Shown here: positions 59,652 to 64,000 of the stretch, piece after piece
Layout of the letters: the number at the start of each line of letters is the position of its first letter
How positions within the stretch are numbered: the stretch's first letter is position 1
From: Clostridia bacterium
GTDB lineage: Bacteria > Bacillota > Clostridia > Oscillospirales > CAG-272
NCBI GenBank assembly: GCA_017428635.1
Contig: JAFRQK010000038.1
Coordinates: forward strand, 107,677 to 171,676
Length of the DNA: 64,000 bases
Reading direction: 5' to 3'
The notes under the pieces: model-generated
Told to the model about the DNA's origin: nothing
Databases searched by the model: none
What the model saw: only the letters and a program-made list of their open reading frames with translations
Made by a program: the position numbers and the translations under genes

Positions 59652-61600
59652 AAGAAAAATATTACATTACAACAGCTATCGCTTACGCGTCTGCAAAGCC
59701 TCACTTCGGAAATACGTACGAAGTCATCATGACGGACGCAGTTGCGAGATACAAAAGGCAAAGAGGATTCGACGTTTTCTTCTGTACCGGAACGGATGAA
59801 CACGGTCTGAAGATCGAACAGAAAGCCGCCGCGGCATGTCTTGAGCCGAAAGAATACGTTGACCGTGTCGCCGCGACCGTCAAATCGATCTGGGACAGAA
59901 TGAACACTTCTTACGACAGGTTCATTCGGACGACCGACGAAGACCATGAGAGAAACGTAAGACATATTTTCAAAAAACTCTACGATCAGGGAGATATTTA
60001 CAAAAGCGAATACGAGGGTTGGTACTGCACGACGTGCGAGTCTTTCTTAACTGAAACTCAGCTGGTCGGAGGAAAATGTCCCGATTGCTCGTCGACGCCG
60101 AAAAGAGCAAAAGAAGAGGCGTATTATTTCAAGATGAGCAAATACGCCGACTGGCTCCTCAAATACTTTGAAGAACACCCTGATTTTGTGGAACCCGAAG
60201 CCAGAAAGAAAGAAATGATCAACAATTTCCTTTTGCCCGGTCTTCAGAATCTTTGCGTTTCAAGGACCAGTTTCAAATGGGGTATACCTGTCGATTTCGA
60301 TCCCGGTCACGTAGTATACGTTTGGCTGGACGCCCTGACGAACTATATCAGCGCAGTAGGATACGACGCCGGACTTGACGAACAGCCCGATTCTTATAAG
60401 AAATACTGGCCAGCCGACGTCCACGTTATAGGCAAGGATATCATGAGATTCCACTCGATCTACTGGCCTATTTTCCTCAAAGCCCTCGGCGTACCGCTTC
60501 CCAAGAAGATCTTCGGCCATCCCTGGTTTAATTTCGGAGAGGACAAAATGTCCAAGTCCAAGGGAAACGTCGTTTATGCCGACGAGCTCGCGGACGTCTT
60601 CGGAACGGACGGCGTCAGATATTACGCGCTTTCAGAGATGCCGTACCTCAATGACGGTTCTATCACGTACGAATCTGTCATCGGAAGATATAATACCGAC
60701 CTTGCTAACAACCTGGGCAATCTTGTAAGCAGAACTGTCGCAATGACTAAAAAATACTTTGACGGTATCATCCCCGCTCCCGTCGGTTCCGAACCCGTCG
60801 ACGACGATCTCAGGTCTGTCGTTTCCTCCTCCGTCGACGCTTTCATCGGGAATATGGATTCATTCCATATCTCCGACGCTCTTTCTGAAGTATTCTCGAT
60901 GCTGAGAAGAGCGAACAAGTACATTGACGAAACTACGCCGTGGGTCCTTGCGAAAGACGAGAGCAAAAAGGAGCGGCTCGGAACCGTTCTTTACAACCTA
61001 TTGGAATCTATCCGGATCGCGGCTATTCTGCTTTACTCCGCTATCCCCGAATCCGCTGAGGCGATCTTCACTCAGATCGGATCCGACGTCAGGGATTTTG
61101 AAACTGCGAAGTCTTTCGGCTCACTTGTTCCCGGCGGAAAGGTCGCCGACGGCGCTCCGCTGTTCTCTAGGATCGACGAAAAGGGGTTCTTTGAAGAAGT
61201 AGCAAAAAAAGCCGAACAAAAAAAAGCCGAAGCCAAAAAAGCACAAATAGAAGAAATCAAAGAACCGCCTGAAAAACTCCCGTCGATCAATATCGACCGG
61301 TTTTTTGAAACGGAACTCCGGACCGCGAAAGTCATTGATTGCGAACCGGTTCCCAAAGCTAAAAAGCTCCTTAAACTGAAACTGGATCTCGGATACGAGA
61401 CGCGCCAGGTAGTCTCCGGTATTGCGAAATATTATAAACCTGAAGACCTCATCGGCAAAAAAGTGATCGTCGTCGCCAACCTTGAACCCGCCGTTCTTTG
61501 CGGCGTCGAATCTCAGGGGATGATCCTCGCCTCGGGTGAAGAGGAAGTCAGAGTAGTATTTCTCTCCGACGATACGCCTCTCGGAGAGAGGGTCAGGTAA
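59648..61600 (+). CDS. metG: Methionyl-tRNA synthetase
   Basis: Class I synthetase, 650 residues, with C-terminal tRNA-binding OB domain. The N-terminal signature is KPHFGNTYEVIMTDAVARYK (H-x-G-N, as in some clostridial MetRS, not the usual HIGH), the zinc insert has WYCTTCESFL and CPDCSS, and the second motif is DKMSKSKGNV. A Lys-rich linker of about 45 residues precedes the C-terminal domain INIDRFFETELRTAKVIDCE. It begins within the nagA stop (ATGA) and continues into tatD after one base. Confidence 0.96.
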   Translation: MKEKYYITTAIAYASAKPHFGNTYEVIMTDAVARYKRQRGFDVFFCTGTDEHGLKIEQKAAAACLEPKEYVDRVAATVKSIWDRMNTSYDRFIRTTDEDHERNVRHIFKKLYDQGDIYKSEYEGWYCTTCESFLTETQLVGGKCPDCSSTPKRAKEEAYYFKMSKYADWLLKYFEEHPDFVEPEARKKEMINNFLLPGLQNLCVSRTSFKWGIPVDFDPGHVVYVWLDALTNYISAVGYDAGLDEQPDSYKKYWPADVHVIGKDIMRFHSIYWPIFLKALGVPLPKKIFGHPWFNFGEDKMSKSKGNVVYADELADVFGTDGVRYYALSEMPYLNDGSITYESVIGRYNTDLANNLGNLVSRTVAMTKKYFDGIIPAPVGSEPVDDDLRSVVSSSVDAFIGNMDSFHISDALSEVFSMLRRANKYIDETTPWVLAKDESKKERLGTVLYNLLESIRIAAILLYSAIPESAEAIFTQIGSDVRDFETAKSFGSLVPGGKVADGAPLFSRIDEKGFFEEVAKKAEQKKAEAKKAQIEEIKEPPEKLPSINIDRFFETELRTAKVIDCEPVPKAKKLLKLKLDLGYETRQVVSGIAKYYKPEDLIGKKVIVVANLEPAVLCGVESQGMILASGEEEVRVVFLSDDTPLGERVR

Positions 61601-61601
61601 G

Positions 61602-62390
61602 ATGCGGCTGTTTGATACACACGCGCATTACGACGACCCGAAATACGATACCGAATATCCCGGAGGTGCAGACCGGGCAATAACCGAGTCACGTAAAGCC
61701 GGCGTTGAACGTATTATATGCGCCGGCACGAGGCCAGAGACAAATTCTTCCACACTTAAACTTGCGGAAGAATACGATTATATTTACGCCGCTGTGGGCA
61801 TACATCCATCCGATATTAGATTTTTCGACCGGAAACACGACCAGACTCTGCTGAAAAAAACTGAAGAACAACTGGCACATCCGAAAGTAGTTGCCGTAGG
61901 TGAGATCGGTCTCGATTATCATTACGAAGAGACAGACCGCGAAAGGCAAAAGTTCTTCTTTGACAGTCAGATGAAGATCGCCGCGACACATTCTCTACCT
62001 GTCGTAATACACGACAGAGAGGCGCACGGGGATTCATTCGAAACCGTTCGCCGCTACCCTGAAGTCTCCGGCGTGTTTCACTGTTTTTCCGGAAGCGCGG
62101 AAATGAGCAAACAGCTTGTCAGACTGGGTTACTGCATTTCTTTCGGAGGAACGGTTACTTTCAAAAACGCGAAAGAAGTCAAGGAGGTCGCCGCAACTGT
62201 TCCCGACGATATGTTCCTTATTGAAACGGATGCTCCGTATCTTGCGCCTTCGCCGCATCGAGGCAAGATCAATCTGTCCGCTTATCTGCCTCTCGTTGTA
62301 TATGCTCTTGCCGAAATAAGGGGAACGTCCCCCGAAGCAATCGCAGAACTTACGTATGAAAATGCAATGAGGGTTTTTAAACTCCGATAA
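61602..62390 (+). CDS. TatD-family metal-dependent hydrolase/DNase
   Basis: TatD proteins are metal-dependent TIM-barrel nucleases or hydrolases. The 262-residue protein begins with RLFDTHAHYDDPKYDTEY (metal His pair), has GIHPSDIRFF, AVGEIGLDYHYEETDRERQK, FHCFSGSAEMSKQL, and LIETDAPYLAPSPHRGKIN (Asp ligand). All family residues are kept. It follows metG after one base, an order common in bacteria, and a terminator follows. The clostridial orthologue in this position is often named tatD or yabD. Confidence 0.94.
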   Translation: MRLFDTHAHYDDPKYDTEYPGGADRAITESRKAGVERIICAGTRPETNSSTLKLAEEYDYIYAAVGIHPSDIRFFDRKHDQTLLKKTEEQLAHPKVVAVGEIGLDYHYEETDRERQKFFFDSQMKIAATHSLPVVIHDREAHGDSFETVRRYPEVSGVFHCFSGSAEMSKQLVRLGYCISFGGTVTFKNAKEVKEVAATVPDDMFLIETDAPYLAPSPHRGKINLSAYLPLVVYALAEIRGTSPEAIAELTYENAMRVFKLR

Positions 62391-62417
62391 AAAAGGCCAC
62401 TTGCGTGGCTTTTTTTA
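62391..62417. terminator. Terminator between tatD and tmcAL
   Basis: AAAAAGGCCAC-TTGC-GTGGCTTTTTTT. The A-run/U-run symmetry lets it serve both converging genes. Confidence 0.88.
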
Positions 62418-63548
62418 TTCTATATAAGGCGAGGCTTTTATAAACCTCCCCTTTTCCGAAGGGGGATCCGAGCACAGAGAATAAAGCTCGTCGGCTTTAT
62501 TCTCAAGAGCGATCTGTTTTCGGTCGGAAACGCCGTTAAGGTCCGAAGGTTTCGTTATAAGTTCGATCGCAGGTCTGACGAGACTTGACAGATATTTTCT
62601 TCCTTTTTCGTTTGCGGCAAGCAGATACGTAAACGAAGGGGGAACGGTCAAATCTTTTTTACTCACGCCGAGCATTGAATAAAGCGCGGCTCGTCTGAGC
62701 CTTGAATCCGTATATTTTTTTGTCGACGCGGAAGAGCAAAAACTTTTATAAGAAGGAGAGTTCGCTGCGGCTTTGACAAGTCTGTTTCCTACCCCGCCCG
62801 ACGCTTCGAATATCTCTTCAAAATCCGCCTCTCCGAAAAAACGGAAAAACAAAAAGGAGAGTTGATCAAATCTATCTGCCGAAGAAACAACGGCGGAAGA
62901 AGAGGAATATTCCGTAAATGCTTCGGGAACGATATATTCTTCCGCGGAAGACAACCCGGTTTCAGCAATAAGGCGCCTTATGTCCGACGCGCCGATTACT
63001 TTATCATCTCTTTTGACTGTTCCGTATAAAATTCCTTCACGCCCGGATTTTAAAACAGATTTTATATATTCTATCGCAAGTTTATCATTTTTTCCAATTT
63101 CATATCCGCCGCTCCTGTATGCTTCATCGATCGCTTTCGCAGCTCCGGTCTTAGGGTCAATTGTAAGCTCTTTCGATATTTTCAGAAAGTCCTCTGAAAG
63201 AGAATATGCCGCCGCTTTTTCGAGCCGTTCAACGCTCCCGCATTCAGAACCGAAAAAAAACGAATCCGCGCCGAGCGAAAGAGCCGTCGATACACCGCCT
63301 GACGCGTAGAATTCGACGCCGGATGCAGACCATGGGAAAGGAAGTTCAACGACAAGATCGACGCCGCACCTGACTGCCGCACGCGCTCTCGTATACTTGT
63401 CGAAAGCTGCCGGAAGCGAACGCTGTGTAAAATTTCCGCTCAAAACGGCCAGGACAACGTCGGAAGAACTTTTTGCAAGATCTATGACCTTTTTATGCCC
63501 GGAATGGAGTGGATCAAACTCACATATTACTGCACCAACTCCGCTCAT
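62415..63548 (-). CDS. tmcAL: tRNA(Met) cytidine acetate ligase
   Basis: TmcAL makes N4-acetylcytidine at the wobble base of elongator tRNA(Met) from acetate and ATP. The 377-residue protein (YlbM family) begins GAVICEFDPLHSGHKKVIDL, with the HxGH nucleotidyltransferase motif, then VLAVLSGNFTQRSLPAAFDK and VDLVVELPFPWSASGVEFYA. The C-terminal half is helical, as in the family. GGAGG precedes the ATG. It is divergent to ackA, which makes or uses acetyl phosphate and acetate; acetate links the two proteins but a functional coupling is speculation. Confidence 0.92.
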   Translation of the reverse strand: MSGVGAVICEFDPLHSGHKKVIDLAKSSSDVVLAVLSGNFTQRSLPAAFDKYTRARAAVRCGVDLVVELPFPWSASGVEFYASGGVSTALSLGADSFFFGSECGSVERLEKAAAYSLSEDFLKISKELTIDPKTGAAKAIDEAYRSGGYEIGKNDKLAIEYIKSVLKSGREGILYGTVKRDDKVIGASDIRRLIAETGLSSAEEYIVPEAFTEYSSSSAVVSSADRFDQLSFLFFRFFGEADFEEIFEASGGVGNRLVKAAANSPSYKSFCSSASTKKYTDSRLRRAALYSMLGVSKKDLTVPPSFTYLLAANEKGRKYLSSLVRPAIELITKPSDLNGVSDRKQIALENKADELYSLCSDPPSEKGRFIKASPYIE

Positions 63549-63575
63549 AAATTGTTAATTCCTCCAAAACGGTAA

Positions 63576-63611
63576 ATTATACTTGTAAATGATACTTGAT
63601 TTAAGTATAAT
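63576..63611. promoter_or_regulatory. Overlapping divergent promoters of tmcAL and ackA
   Basis: For ackA: TTGTAA (63583-63588), 17 bases, TATAAT (63606-63611). For tmcAL (minus): a perfect TATAAT at 63576-63581 with a poor -35. ATTATACTT (63576-63584) and AAGTATAAT (63603-63611) form an inverted repeat, so the -10 boxes mirror each other. Confidence 0.72.
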
Positions 63612-63671
63612 TATAGGAGATTTTTCAAGTTATGTCAAATTGCCGCTAACTGCGGCGGAATGGAGTTTTTT

Positions 63672-64000
63672 ATGAAGGTTCTCGTAGTAAACGCTGGTTC
63701 CTCTTCACTGAAGTATCAACTTTTTGACACCGCAACCGAGTCAGTACTCGCAAAAGGTATATGCGAAAGGATCGGTATCGACGGTAAGATCGAATACAGA
63801 CGCGGAGAAGACGGTGAAAAATTCAAAAAGGAACTCTCTCTTCTCGATCATTCCGTAGCCATGAGAACCGTAATCGATATTCTTACGAATTCAGAGGCGT
63901 CCGTAATTTCGGATATGAGCGAGATAGAAGCCGTAGGTCATCGTGTAGTCCACGGCGGACCTTATTTCTTCGAGAGCGTTCTGCTCACCGACGAAGTTCT
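63672..64000 (+). CDS. ackA: Acetate kinase, N-terminal 109 residues (runs off the right edge)
   Basis: AckA interconverts acetate and acetyl phosphate with ATP, the usual fermentative ATP step. The start is unmistakable: VLVVNAGSSSLKYQLFDT (residues 3-20, the first phosphate-binding motif), followed by AKGICERIGIDGKIEYR, and ending in the window with EAVGHRVVHGGPYFFESVLL. Only the first quarter is present. GGAG precedes the ATG at 63672-63674. Promoter and divergent arrangement with tmcAL are described separately. Confidence 0.96.
   Translation, partial: MKVLVVNAGSSSLKYQLFDTATESVLAKGICERIGIDGKIEYRRGEDGEKFKKELSLLDHSVAMRTVIDILTNSEASVISDMSEIEAVGHRVVHGGPYFFESVLLTDEV

Noticed and set aside
59648-59770. 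Non-canonical MetRS HIGH motif (HFGN) as a novelty
   Set aside because: H-x-G-N forms are, as far as I recall, ordinary in clostridial MetRS; only the IleRS variant was kept as a finding.
1-64000. tRNA genes, rRNA genes, CRISPR arrays, insertion sequences or prophage genes
   Set aside because: I scanned the gaps for cloverleaf ends, repeat-spacer patterns and transposase motifs and saw none; all gaps are under 300 bases and filled by promoters, leaders or terminators.

Overview
The window looks like chromosome of a Gram-positive anaerobe of the class Clostridia. Supporting signs are PolC-type DNA polymerase III, the order rpsB-tsf-pyrH-frr-uppS-cdsA-dxr-rseP-ispG-polC, a SpoVB-like flippase, RicT, TmcAL, QueH, and AGGAGG ribosome sites with sigma-A type promoters. 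Base composition is moderate GC. No rRNA, tRNA, CRISPR array, insertion sequence or prophage gene was seen. Coding density is very high and no gap exceeds 300 bases. I cannot name the genus.

Layout. 1-9.6 kb (minus): translation, MEP isoprenoid and envelope genes from rpsB to the start of polC. They are split by a terminator after tsf, a promoter before pyrH, and an odd hairpin before uppS. 9.6-17 kb: a small accessory carbohydrate region with a Cof-type HAD phosphatase carrying an apparent frameshift, an AEC transporter, a large uncharacterised glycoside hydrolase with a Gfo/Idh/MocA oxidoreductase, then trxB and a hydroxypyruvate-isomerase-like protein. 17-24 kb (minus): spoVB-like, small membrane protein, tilS, hpt, ftsH, plus a separate HAD phosphatase. 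24-28.7 kb: aconitase and a eukaryotic-type NADP isocitrate dehydrogenase (plus) converge on citrate synthase (minus), the oxidative branch to 2-oxoglutarate. 28.8-37 kb (minus): queH, an LCP-like protein, glyS, rsmA, an M16C peptidase and a polysaccharide deacetylase lipoprotein.

37-46.2 kb (minus): the most interesting block. One consensus promoter precedes a TerB_N/TerB_C protein, a BrxD-like (DUF2791) ATPase and an Lhr-type helicase, followed without a visible break by uvrA, a lipoprotein and trxA. This looks like a stand-alone DNA-processing, repair or defence module that shares parts with BREX but lacks its methylase and phosphatase. 46.3-51 kb (minus): a surface-polysaccharide operon with an O-antigen-ligase-like protein, two DUF4330 proteins flanking a WecA/TagO-like transferase, and msrC. 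51.3-62.4 kb (plus): ileS (with an altered HIGH motif), holB, ricT, a 57-residue ferredoxin, trmN6, rsmI, nagA, metG and tatD. 62.4-64 kb: tmcAL (minus) and the start of ackA (plus) diverge from overlapping promoters.

Two regulatory features deserve attention: a nested helical leader in front of rpsB, and a strong excess of the tetranucleotide ACGT, seemingly produced by a codon-context rule (NAC before G, NAT otherwise).
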